NCBI GenBank assembly: GCA_016784085.1
Contig: JADHVH010000026.1
Span: 1 to 6,501, forward strand
Direction of reading: 5' to 3'
Origin: Candidatus Pacearchaeota archaeon
GTDB lineage: Archaea > Nanobdellota > Nanobdellia > Pacearchaeales > GW2011-AR1
Length of the DNA: 6,501 bases
The translations under genes were made by a program, and so were the position numbers. The stretch's first letter is position 1. The number at the start of each line of letters is the position of its first letter. The notes beneath the pieces are model-generated. The model was not told the origin of the DNA. It made no database searches and was given only the letters and a program-made list of their open reading frames with translations. Shown in pieces: positions 1-5,223 of this stretch.

Positions 1-50
1 CTATGGGCGCTGGAGATGTATACGAAATCGGGGAGAAACTAAAAAGTTGA
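1..50 (+). CDS. murC: UDP-N-acetylmuramate--L-alanine ligase (MurC), C-terminal end only
   Basis: Only the last 15 codons are present. They read in frame from position 3 to a TGA stop at 48-50 and end in MGAGDVYEIGEKLKS. MurC proteins characteristically end with a Gly-Ala-Gly-Asp-(I/V)-x-x-(I/V)-Gly-x-x-L segment, and that resemblance is the sole basis of the call. MurC is the cytoplasmic ATP-dependent ligase that adds L-alanine to UDP-MurNAc in peptidoglycan synthesis. The start and all catalytic regions lie outside the window. The stop codon is embedded in the -35 box of the next promoter, so the following exporter is probably a separate transcription unit. Another Mur ligase is possible but fits the tail less well. 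Confidence 0.7.
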   Translation, partial: MGAGDVYEIGEKLKS

Positions 51-74
51 CAGATATATATTATGTAATACAAT
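47..74 (+). promoter_or_regulatory. Sigma-70-type promoter for the exporter leader
   Basis: A perfect TTGACA -35 box lies at 47-52. After a 16-bp spacer comes TACAAT at 69-74, five of six matches to the -10 consensus. The -35 box overlaps the stop codon of the upstream gene. The predicted transcription start is near 81, giving a leader of about 240 nt before the exporter start at 322. The boxes are seen directly; activity is inferred. Confidence 0.65.
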
Positions 75-80
75 TAATGT

Positions 81-256
81 TAATGGAATACAAATATTAC
101 AATCAAATAAATTATTGCCCAGCCAATTTAACTGTTGGTGTCTTTGGTATTTCTATGAATACCAATCATTTTATTTGGCCTAGACGGTGTTTAATTAATT
201 GTAATAATATGTTTATTGTTTAATCTCTAAGAAAAAAATTATATTTAAAGATCTCC
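81..256 (+). promoter_or_regulatory. Structured 5' leader upstream of the exporter
   Basis: This non-coding leader holds a perfect 8-bp hairpin, TTGGTATT (144-151) and AATACCAA (158-165), with a 6-nt loop. A second possible helix, GCCAA (122-126) with TTGGC (175-179), would enclose it. GGCCT at 177-181 can also pair with AGGCC at 269-273 in the 3' half of the downstream terminator, so it is a candidate antiterminator contact, though only 5 bp. Together with the terminator and the sequestered ribosome binding site this looks like a regulatory leader. I cannot match it to a known riboswitch class, and the ligand or signal is unknown. Confidence 0.4.
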
Positions 257-317
257 TCGGCTAAATAAAGGCCGATTTTTTTGTTTTTAAGTTCATTAAC
301 AAATTAAAAAGGAGATC
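250..317 (+). promoter_or_regulatory. Shine-Dalgarno of exporter gene and its complementary anti-SD
   Basis: The exporter has a strong ribosome binding site, AAGGAG at 309-314, seven bases before its ATG at 322. The 8-mer AGGAGATC at 310-317 is the exact reverse complement of GATCTCCT at 250-257, which directly precedes the terminator stem. If the two pair in a read-through transcript, the ribosome binding site is hidden, giving translational control on top of attenuation. The complementarity is seen directly; regulation is inference. Confidence 0.4.
257..282 (+). terminator. Intrinsic terminator in the exporter leader (attenuator candidate)
   Basis: The stem TCGGC (257-261) pairs with GCCGA (271-275) across a 9-nt loop and is followed by seven T residues at 276-282. 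It sits downstream of the promoter and 39 bp before the exporter start codon. It would therefore stop most leader transcripts unless prevented. It may also serve as the terminator for transcripts arriving from the upstream cell-wall gene. Confidence 0.6.
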
Positions 318-321
318 AAAA

Positions 322-1521
322 ATGAAAAAGAGAATTGTTAATCTGTATTTGGTTATCGTGTTTTTATTTAACTTGGGTCATTCTTTCTTTTTTGCAACCT
401 ATGTTGTTTTCTTGGTTTCAAAAGGATTAGATTTATTTCAAGTTAGTCTAATTAATTGTTTTTTTATGGCTGGGGTATTTTTTTTGGAAATGCCTACTGG
501 AGCTTTTGCTGATTTGATGGGTAGGAAACGAACTTTTGTTATTTCTTGTTTTATTTATTCTCTTTCTATGTTCATTTATTATTTTTCTGAAACTTTTTGG
601 ATCTTTGTTTTAGCAGAATCAATAGCTTCTTTAGCTTCTGCTCTTCATTCTGGATCTTTTGAAGCTTGGATAGTTGATTCTTTGAAATATTATGGATTTG
701 ACGAAAATGAAGATATAGATGAAGTTTTTAGAAAAGGAAATCAGATTAAGCCATTTGGTATAATTATTGGTAGTTTAATCGGTGGATATATCGGAATAAA
801 TAATCTTGCTTTGCCTTGGTTATTCTCTTCAATAAGTATGGCTTTTGTTGGAATTTTTGCTTATTTAACTATGAAAGAAGAGTATGTCTTAAAAAAAACT
901 AGAGAATTCAAAATCACTGATATGTTTAGTGATATTAAACAGATTATTATTGAAAGTATCCATTATGGAATTAAAAAAAGATCAGTATTTTATATTATTT
1001 GTTTTAATGTTATATTTATGTTTATTATTCAATCATTGAATATGTATTGGCAAATAATGTTTAAAAATTTTGGTTTAAATACTGACAAACTTAGTTGGAT
1101 TTTTATTGGTATTGCTGGATTTACTTCTCTGGGTAGTTATTTATCAAAATGGTTTCGGAGTATTTCTAGAAATGAAAAAGAGGCAATTGTCCTATCGCAA
1201 TTAATTACAGTTATTGGTATCTTAATAGCTTCTCAGTGTAATATGGTTATGTTAATTCTTTATAGTTTTCTTTTTCATGAAATAGGCAGAGGAATGTTTC
1301 AACCTCTTAGTCAATCATATATTAATAAAAGAATTCCTAGTAAACAAAGGGCGACTATTCTTTCATTTGATTCAATGATAACTAAAGGAGGTGCTGTGTT
1401 TGGGTTGATTATTGGTGGTTGGTTAGCTAAAAATTATTCTATTTCTACTTCTTGGTTTGTTTCTGGTATAGTTCTTTTAATCGCTATTCCTATTTTCTTT
1501 AAAATGGAAAATGGAGAATAA
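322..1521 (+). CDS. Major facilitator superfamily transporter (drug-efflux type)
   Basis: A 399-residue integral membrane protein with about 12 hydrophobic segments. The MFS signature motif A, GAFADLMGRKRT at residues 60-71, lies between TM2 and TM3. A hydrophilic central loop (about residues 185-215) separates the two six-helix halves. The second half carries the segment YINKRIPSKQRAT near residue 333, typical of proton-driven MFS exporters. The length is usual for the family. The start is supported by AAGGAG seven bases upstream. It probably exports a toxic compound or drug using the proton gradient, but the substrate cannot be read from sequence. It is monocistronic, expressed from the promoter at 47-74 through a leader with attenuator features, and it ends in the terminator at 1523-1551. 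Leader-controlled expression is common for antibiotic exporters, which agrees with this role. Confidence 0.85.
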   Translation: MKKRIVNLYLVIVFLFNLGHSFFFATYVVFLVSKGLDLFQVSLINCFFMAGVFFLEMPTGAFADLMGRKRTFVISCFIYSLSMFIYYFSETFWIFVLAESIASLASALHSGSFEAWIVDSLKYYGFDENEDIDEVFRKGNQIKPFGIIIGSLIGGYIGINNLALPWLFSSISMAFVGIFAYLTMKEEYVLKKTREFKITDMFSDIKQIIIESIHYGIKKRSVFYIICFNVIFMFIIQSLNMYWQIMFKNFGLNTDKLSWIFIGIAGFTSLGSYLSKWFRSISRNEKEAIVLSQLITVIGILIASQCNMVMLILYSFLFHEIGRGMFQPLSQSYINKRIPSKQRATILSFDSMITKGGAVFGLIIGGWLAKNYSISTSWFVSGIVLLIAIPIFFKMENGE

Positions 1522-1522
1522 A

Positions 1523-1551
1523 AAAAAGACACCCACAACGGGTGTCTTTTT
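1523..1551. terminator. Bidirectional intrinsic terminator between exporter and tRNA-Leu
   Basis: A perfect stem GACACCC (1528-1534) / GGGTGTC (1540-1546) with loop ACAAC is flanked by an A-run on the left and a T-run on the right. It can therefore end transcription of the exporter on the plus strand and of the tRNA-Leu operon on the minus strand. The convergent gene arrangement fits this double use. Confidence 0.85.
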
Positions 1552-1555
1552 AATG

Positions 1556-1637
1556 TGCCCAGAGCGGGAGTCGAACCCGCACACTCAAAGAGTCACGGCC
1601 CTCAACCGTGTGTGTAAACCAATTCCACCACCTGGGC
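1556..1637 (-). tRNA. tRNA-Leu, anticodon GAG
   Basis: Read on the minus strand, this is a complete class II cloverleaf of 82 nt. The acceptor stem is GCCCAGG/TCTGGGC with one G-T pair. The D-arm carries the GGAATTGG segment usual for tRNA-Leu. The anticodon stem is CACGG/CCGTG around the loop TTGAGGG, giving anticodon GAG (plus-strand 1601-1603), which reads CUC and CUU leucine codons. The long variable arm ACTC-TTT-GAGT and the T-arm GCGGG-TTCGACT-CCCGC complete it. The discriminator base is A, as expected for leucine. The CCA tail is not encoded (CAT follows the discriminator), so it must be added enzymatically. It is the last gene of the minus-strand group, ahead of the terminator. Confidence 0.95.
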
Positions 1638-1649
1638 TTGCATTAACCC

Positions 1650-1710
1650 GAGGTCGGATCTCATTTTGCCGAATCTTTACTAAGGTTCGGACAAAATGAG
1701 GTCCGACCTC
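1650..1710. repeat. 61-nt near-perfect hairpin between rplS and tRNA-Leu
   Basis: The left arm starts GAGGTCGGA at 1650 and the right arm ends TCCGACCTC at 1710. Pairing is continuous down to a 4-nt loop (TACT, 1678-1681), about 28 pairs, interrupted only by a T/G opposition (1659/1701), a second T/G pair near the loop (1674/1685) and one bulged A (1691). Its outer end overlaps the rplS stop codon. No T-run follows on the minus strand, so it is not an ordinary terminator. It could be an RNA-processing site releasing the tRNA from rplS mRNA, or a REP/MITE-like palindromic repeat, since GAGGTC and GACCTC are themselves complementary within each arm. Confidence 0.75.
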
Positions 1711-2084
1711 TATGCTTTCTTCTCAACTTTTCTAGGTTCAGATTTAATCTCTTTAAGACGAGATTGTTTAGCAGTTTTATCTCTAATATAATAGAGTTTA
1801 GCTCTTCTAACTTTTCCTTTTTTAACTACTTCAATTTTTTCAATAAAAGGAGCATGAATAGGTAGTATTCTTTCTACTCCTATGCCTGAAGTAACTTTAC
1901 GAACTGTAATAGTAGCATTAATACCTTTGCCATGTTTTATAGCAATAATTAAACCTTCAAAGATTTGGATTCTTTGTTTTTCACCTTCTTTTATTTTCTG
2001 ATAAACTTTAACAGTATAACCAGATTTCATTTCTGGTAAATCTTTTTTTAGTTGTTTTTTATTGAAGTTTTCTAATTTGTTCAT
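1710..2084 (-). CDS. rplS: 50S ribosomal protein bL19
   Basis: 124 residues, normal length for bL19. The conserved core is clear: PEMKSGYTVKVYQK near residues 17-30, RIQIFEGLIIA at 38-48, the GKGINATITVRK segment at 52-63, then GVGVER-like GIGVERILP and KKGKVRRAKLYYIRDK at 88-103, with a lysine-rich tail. bL19 sits at the interface of the 30S and 50S subunits. An in-frame ATG lies 48 bp further upstream, but the family N-terminus (MN-x-LE-x-F) begins at the ATG at 2084, so I use that. The gene starts 26 bp inside the 3' end of the pseudouridine synthase gene. With only a weak AAAAGAA ahead of the start, it probably depends on translational coupling. The stop TAG is at 1712-1710. Confidence 0.93.
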   Translation of the reverse strand: MNKLENFNKKQLKKDLPEMKSGYTVKVYQKIKEGEKQRIQIFEGLIIAIKHGKGINATITVRKVTSGIGVERILPIHAPFIEKIEVVKKGKVRRAKLYYIRDKTAKQSRLKEIKSEPRKVEKKA

Positions 2085-2739
2085 ATAATTCTTTTGGTAA
2101 TTCTGATTTGAATTCCATAATCTTACCATCAATTAATTTAAATTTCAAGTAAGAAGCATGTAAAAATTGTCTAGTTAAATTTTCAGGAGTTTTTAATCGT
2201 TTAAATTTATATTGTTGATCACCAACAACTGGATACCCAATTGAATGTAAATGTATTCTGATTTGATGAGTTCTGCCCGTTTCAATAGAAGCTTCTAATA
2301 GGGTATAGATCTCAAATCTTTCTATAATCTTATATCTTGTAATAGCTGATTTTGAATTTTCATCTAATAAGGCACTTCTTTTTTTAAAATCTTTTTTTGA
2401 GAAACTGATTGATTTAGTTATGATTCCTTTATCATCTTTAACTATTCCATGAACTAAAGCTAGATATTTTTTTATTATTTCTCTATTTTTAAATAAATCT
2501 TTTAAATATTCAAAAGATTTATTATTTTTAGCAATAACCATTAATCCTGAAGTATCTTTATCTAATCTGTGAACAATACCTGGTCTTAATGGGTCATCGC
2601 CTATATTTTTAATCTCTGGATAATAGGCGAGTAATTGATCAACTAAAGTATCTTTTTGAGTTTCATTTATAGGATGAACTGTTAAATTAGCTGGTTTATC
2701 TATAATAAGAATATCTTGATTTTCAAAAATAATTTTCAT
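2059..2739 (-). CDS. RluA/RluD-family rRNA pseudouridine synthase lacking the S4 domain
   Basis: A 226-residue protein of the RluA family, which isomerises specific uridines in 23S rRNA (or tRNA) to pseudouridine. The catalytic motif HRLDKDTSGL lies at residues 57-66 with the nucleophilic aspartate at D60. The RY pair (135-136) and the ETGRTHQIRIHLHSIGYPVVGD segment (about 153-174) complete the family signature. Typical RluD proteins run to about 300 residues because of an N-terminal S4 RNA-binding domain. Here the catalytic domain begins at residue 2, and the upstream gene overlaps the start, so the S4 domain is truly absent. The start overlaps the stop of the recombinase gene by 4 bp (ATGA), and its own end overlaps rplS by 26 bp, forming a coupled unit. 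RluA, RluC and RluD specificity cannot be told apart here. Confidence 0.9.
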   Translation of the reverse strand: MKIIFENQDILIIDKPANLTVHPINETQKDTLVDQLLAYYPEIKNIGDDPLRPGIVHRLDKDTSGLMVIAKNNKSFEYLKDLFKNREIIKKYLALVHGIVKDDKGIITKSISFSKKDFKKRSALLDENSKSAITRYKIIERFEIYTLLEASIETGRTHQIRIHLHSIGYPVVGDQQYKFKRLKTPENLTRQFLHASYLKFKLIDGKIMEFKSELPKELYEQIRKLQ

Positions 2740-3548
2740 AATGGACTTTTGATATTTTTTAGAGCTGGATTTGTAACTTGAGTATAAATTTGTGTTGTCC
2801 TTATATTACTATGTCCTAATAGTTCTTGTACATATCTAACGTCTGTCCCGTTTTCTAATAAATGTGTAGCGAAGCTGTGTCGCAGAGAATGAAATGTGGC
2901 ATCTTTTTTAATTTTTGATTTAAATAGAGATTTTTTAAAAATAATTTGAAAAGATCTTGTTGTTAGTTTCCCACCATGATTAGAATTGAATATTACATCA
3001 TTTGCTGATTTTCCATTTATAAGATATTGTATATCATTTTTTAGTTTTTCTGAGAAAATAGTAATTCTATCTTTTTTTCCTTTTGCATTTTTAATATGAA
3101 TAATATTTTCTTCTAAATCAATATCTTTTACTTTTAGATTTTGTATTCCACTTATTCTTAATCCTCCTGCATAAGCTAGAGCTATACTTAAATAATATTT
3201 TTTATTTGTAGTATTTTTTAAGATTTCATTTATTTCATTTCTAGTTAAAACGATAGGAAGTTTTTTATTTCTTTTTGCAAATTTTAAATCAATTTTCTCA
3301 GGATCTTTTAGAATTTCTTTATAGAAAAATTTTATTGAGTTTAGAGCAAGATTTATTGTTTGAGGTGATTGTTTAGAGTTTATTTTTTGAAGTAAAAATT
3401 TTTCTATTGCATATTTTCTATTTTTGATATTGTGTTTTTTTGAAAAAATTAAATATTGTTTAATGTATAAAAGATAGGATTTTATAGTTCTTGGACTGTA
3501 ATTCTTTAGCTTTAAAATATTTTTAGTTTGTCTTAAAAGCTTTTCCAT
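2736..3548 (-). CDS. Tyrosine recombinase, Xer-like; candidate integrase of the adjacent cassette array
   Basis: 270 residues. An N-terminal SAM-like core-binding domain (about 1-85) precedes the catalytic domain. All six catalytic positions are visible: R131 (GGLRISG), K156 (NAKGKKDR), H220 and R223 (HSLRHSFATHLL), H246 (LLGHSNIRTT) and Y255 (QIYTQV). The C-terminal KSPL resembles both Xer and IntI tails. The R-to-H spacing is 89 residues, close to E. coli XerD (about 96) and far below IntI1 (about 131), so the extra domain of classical integron integrases is missing. It points away from an attI-like site and a cassette array, the standard position of an integron integrase. Its stop overlaps the pseudouridine synthase start by 4 bp, tying it to housekeeping genes. 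It could instead be the chromosomal dimer-resolution recombinase. No Shine-Dalgarno sequence is visible. Confidence 0.9.
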   Translation of the reverse strand: MEKLLRQTKNILKLKNYSPRTIKSYLLYIKQYLIFSKKHNIKNRKYAIEKFLLQKINSKQSPQTINLALNSIKFFYKEILKDPEKIDLKFAKRNKKLPIVLTRNEINEILKNTTNKKYYLSIALAYAGGLRISGIQNLKVKDIDLEENIIHIKNAKGKKDRITIFSEKLKNDIQYLINGKSANDVIFNSNHGGKLTTRSFQIIFKKSLFKSKIKKDATFHSLRHSFATHLLENGTDVRYVQELLGHSNIRTTQIYTQVTNPALKNIKSPL

Positions 3549-3588
3549 GATAATATATTAATGTATTTTGATATATTAATATATTATC
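3549..3588. promoter_or_regulatory. 14-bp perfect inverted repeat abutting the recombinase start codon
   Basis: GATAATATATTAAT (3549-3562) and its exact complement ATTAATATATTATC (3575-3588) are separated by 12 bp. The left arm touches the recombinase start codon, and the right arm overlaps the proposed -10 box of the recombinase and the -35 box of the plus-strand promoter. It could be an operator acting on both directions, a recombinase binding site, or an mRNA hairpin occluding the start. AT-richness makes chance palindromes more likely, but 14 of 14 is long. Confidence 0.5.
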
Positions 3589-3603
3589 AAATATTCGTAT
3601 AAT
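3576..3603 (+). promoter_or_regulatory. Candidate cassette promoter (Pc-like)
   Basis: A perfect TATAAT lies at 3598-3603, with TTAATA (4 of 6) at 3576-3581 after a 16-bp spacer. It would start near 3610 and read through the attI-like site into cassette 1. It overlaps the divergent recombinase promoter and the 14-bp inverted repeat. A weaker alternative is TTGTAT (3614-3619) with TATAAA (3639-3644). Confidence 0.35.
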
Positions 3604-3609
3604 GTACAA
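3581..3609 (-). promoter_or_regulatory. Candidate promoter of the recombinase-rluD-rplS operon
   Basis: On the minus strand TTGTAC (complement of 3604-3609) is followed after exactly 17 bp by TAATAT (complement of 3581-3586). Transcription would begin near 3574, leaving a short untranslated leader of about 25 nt made mostly of the inverted repeat. The -10 match is modest (4 of 6). Confidence 0.4.
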
Positions 3610-3656
3610 GTTTTTGTATAAATAAATTATTTTATTCGTATAAAAACCAGTTAGAT
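3592..3656 (+). other. attI-like recombination site
   Basis: The core GTTAGAT (3650-3656) matches the integron consensus GTTRRRY and marks the left edge of cassette 1. Upstream lie two 11-bp direct repeats, TATTCGTATAA, at 3592-3602 and 3633-3643; each includes TCGTATAA. Classical attI sites likewise combine a core site with upstream integrase-binding repeats. Position between a divergent recombinase and the first cassette supports the call. The assignment is by architecture only. Confidence 0.5.
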
Positions 3657-3722
3657 GAAATAATTAAAAGTTTTTAAATTTCCTTCGGAAATTTATTATT
3701 TGGGGCTATTTTTTAAATATTC
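3650..3722 (+). repeat. Cassette 1 left terminal inverted repeat with embedded hairpin
   Basis: Three parts: outer arm 3650-3675 (starts GTTAGATGAAATAATT), a hairpin AAATTTCC-TTC-GGAAATTT at 3676-3694, and an inner arm 3695-3722 containing TTGGGGCTATTTTTT. The inner arm is perfectly complementary over 28 bp to 5000-5027. The outer arm matches 24 of 26 positions with 5045-5070. The inner arm ends three bases before the ORF start. Confidence 0.85.
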
Positions 3723-3725
3723 TTT

Positions 3726-5009
3726 ATGAAATCACCAGAACAACAATTCAACAATTTAAATCAAGAGGCTGATCCAGTAGAAGATTTGGAAGAAAAACAA
3801 ACTGCAATTCCTCCGCAGTATAAAGGAATGCCAAGCGAAATAGTAGAGGAGCTTTGGCAAAATCCGATTTATATTGATGAAGCTAAAAATAAATCGGAAA
3901 CAGAAAGAAGGCAAAATGCATTAGAAGAAATCAAAAGAACAGAACAAGACAGAGAAGCACAAAAGGAGGAAAGATTAAAACAGCAATACTCTGGTCTATC
4001 TGATGAGCAAAAAGCAAAATTTCCCGACGCTCAAAAAGATGTTGCCAAAGTTTTAACAGAGTATATTCAGGGCAAAAAAGAGATTGACATTTTATCAACT
4101 GAAGAGTCTTTTGTGCTTCAAAAATTGAAAACGAGCTATGAAAACTTTAAAAAAGATAACCCAGACAAGCCTTTCTCTTTTGATTTTGCCAAAGACATAG
4201 ACAAAAGCGTTTATAACAACCTAGCGCAAAGATTGTCGTTTAACTTTTTAGAAAGTAAGAGCAAGATTGATGACCAGGAAAAAGCAAACACCATTCGTGA
4301 AGAGCTCGGCATTCCTAAACAAGAAATTCGGAGTGATAGCCTAACAACGCCCGAGCAAAATTCGCAACAAAACTATGAGGGTTTGGAGGATAGAGATTTT
4401 GAGGATTTTAAAGTTAAGAATGGAGAAACAGATATTGGTGTTTTTTGGTATGAATATGGAAATGCGGCGGCTAAAAAACTAAAAGAATCTGGTCAATTGG
4501 AATGGGGTAAAGAAAGAATTTATTTTGATATCCCTTTGGATAATATGAAAGAATTACGAGATCTAGCCTTTGAATTAGCTAAAAGCGAAAAAATTCCTAT
4601 CGCATTCAAACATCTCGATGTCCAAAAAACACACCAAGTAGATTTAAAACCAGATAGCGAAACAACCCGTTTTGTCGCTAATTTTGCTTCTGTAGAAGAC
4701 GCAAAAAGATTTTATCAGGCATTGCAACAAAGAGATGAATACAAAAAAATGAAATCAGACAGAAATTTAGATTATCACGGATATAATATTGATGGGGTTG
4801 CAAATTATGCTTCTGGATATAGAGAAAAAAGAGAGCCCCTGAAGCGTATTATTGAAACTGCGCAAAAAAATCCAGACAATACATATAGTTATTATTCTGC
4901 TGACGGGTCAAAACAAATTACTATTACTGAAGAACAATACAATAATTTTACTGACCAGTTTAATGCAATGCCTGATCCAGAAGAAACATGGAAGAAAACG
5001 AATATTTAA
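3726..5009 (+). CDS. Cassette 1 protein of unknown function (427 aa)
   Basis: I do not recognise this protein with confidence. Residues 1-120 are highly charged and Gln/Glu/Lys rich, probably coiled coil around 55-85, with no signal peptide or membrane segment, so it should be cytoplasmic. A Thr/Ser/Gln-rich linker (about 203-220) leads to an apparently globular C-terminal domain (about 225-380). It contains KERIYFDIP (262-270), KIPIAFKHL (289-297), TTRFVANFASVEDAKRFYQAL (from 313) and IDGVANYASGYREKRE (355-370). The order of an R-I-Y strand, an I-P-x-x-F-K strand, a D-S-x-x-x-R-F strand and a late G-Y-R-E-x-R stretch faintly recalls HopA1/phosphothreonine-lyase-like domains, but this is only a hint. 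No Shine-Dalgarno precedes the ATG; the inner inverted-repeat arm ends just before it, and the last codons lie within the partner arm. Confidence 0.8.
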   Translation: MKSPEQQFNNLNQEADPVEDLEEKQTAIPPQYKGMPSEIVEELWQNPIYIDEAKNKSETERRQNALEEIKRTEQDREAQKEERLKQQYSGLSDEQKAKFPDAQKDVAKVLTEYIQGKKEIDILSTEESFVLQKLKTSYENFKKDNPDKPFSFDFAKDIDKSVYNNLAQRLSFNFLESKSKIDDQEKANTIREELGIPKQEIRSDSLTTPEQNSQQNYEGLEDRDFEDFKVKNGETDIGVFWYEYGNAAAKKLKESGQLEWGKERIYFDIPLDNMKELRDLAFELAKSEKIPIAFKHLDVQKTHQVDLKPDSETTRFVANFASVEDAKRFYQALQQRDEYKKMKSDRNLDYHGYNIDGVANYASGYREKREPLKRIIETAQKNPDNTYSYYSADGSKQITITEEQYNNFTDQFNAMPDPEETWKKTNI

Positions 5010-5070
5010 AAAATAGCCCCAAATAATGTTTTGCTTCGCAAAACAAAAACTTTTAATTACATCATCTAAC
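5000..5070 (+). repeat. Cassette 1 right terminal inverted repeat with embedded hairpin
   Basis: This is the partner of 3650-3722. The inner arm 5000-5027 includes the last codons and stop of the ORF and the core AAAAAATAGCCCCAA. A hairpin GTTTTGC-TTC-GCAAAAC follows at 5028-5044, then the outer arm 5045-5070 ending ATTACATCATCTAAC. The central hairpin differs in sequence from the left one but keeps the same TTC triloop. Confidence 0.85.
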
Positions 5071-5152
5071 AGCGTGTATGAGGTTACGGTTTTTTACAAA
5101 AACCTCCACCCAAATTTGCTTCGCAAACTTCTCATACACGCGAACGTTATAC
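5064..5152 (+). other. attC-like site of cassette 1 (attC1)
   Basis: The R'' box ATCTAAC (5064-5070) and the R' box GTTATAC (5146-5152) bracket a perfect 11-bp stem, GCGTGTATGAG (5072-5082) with CTCATACACGC (5131-5141). Between boxes and stem, one base (A) on the left faces four (GAAC) on the right, like the unpaired spacer of attC sites. The terminal region contains two inner hairpins, GGTTTTT-TAC-AAAAACC (5088-5104) and TTTGC-TTC-GCAAA (5115-5127). Length 89 bp is within the known attC range. R' has T at its fifth position, a departure from GTTRRRY. Confidence 0.7.
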
Positions 5153-5214
5153 GAAATAATGAAAAATTCTTTTGCCCTATCGGGCAAATTTAATCGGGAC
5201 AAATTTATTTTTAA
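5146..5214 (+). repeat. Cassette 2 left terminal inverted repeat with embedded hairpin
   Basis: Same plan as cassette 1 with unrelated arm sequence. The outer arm 5146-5171 starts GTTATACGAAATAATG. A hairpin TTTGCCC-TATC-GGGCAAA occupies 5171-5188. The inner arm 5189-5214, containing AATCGGGACAAATT, is perfectly complementary over 26 bp to 6285-6310. The outer arm matches 23 of 26 positions with 6330-6355. Confidence 0.85.
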
Positions 5215-5223
5215 TTAGTGAAT

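Noticed and set aside
77..223. Small plus-strand open frame (48 codons) in the exporter leader, with ATGs at 77 and 83
   Set aside because: No ribosome binding site, unremarkable amino acid composition, and it starts at or before the predicted transcription start. A near-leaderless regulatory peptide from the ATG at 83 is possible but not supported.
1511..1699. Plus-strand open frame of 62 codons after the exporter
   Set aside because: It runs antisense through the complete tRNA-Leu; its CPERESNPH-type start is the well-known false translation of a tRNA T-arm.
2085..2132. N-terminal extension of bL19 by 16 residues
   Set aside because: The added residues lie inside the upstream synthase gene and do not resemble the bL19 N-terminus, which begins cleanly at the ATG at 2084.
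3549..3588. The 14-bp palindrome as a dif site for chromosome dimer resolution
   Set aside because: The 12-bp spacer and arm sequence do not match the usual 11-6-11 dif layout. Kept as an operator or recombinase site candidate instead.
3650..5070. Interpretation of cassette 1 as an insertion sequence or MITE because of its terminal inverted repeats
   Set aside because: The ORF is not a transposase, no target-site duplication is visible, and cassette 2 has the same plan with unrelated arm sequence, which a transposon family would not show.
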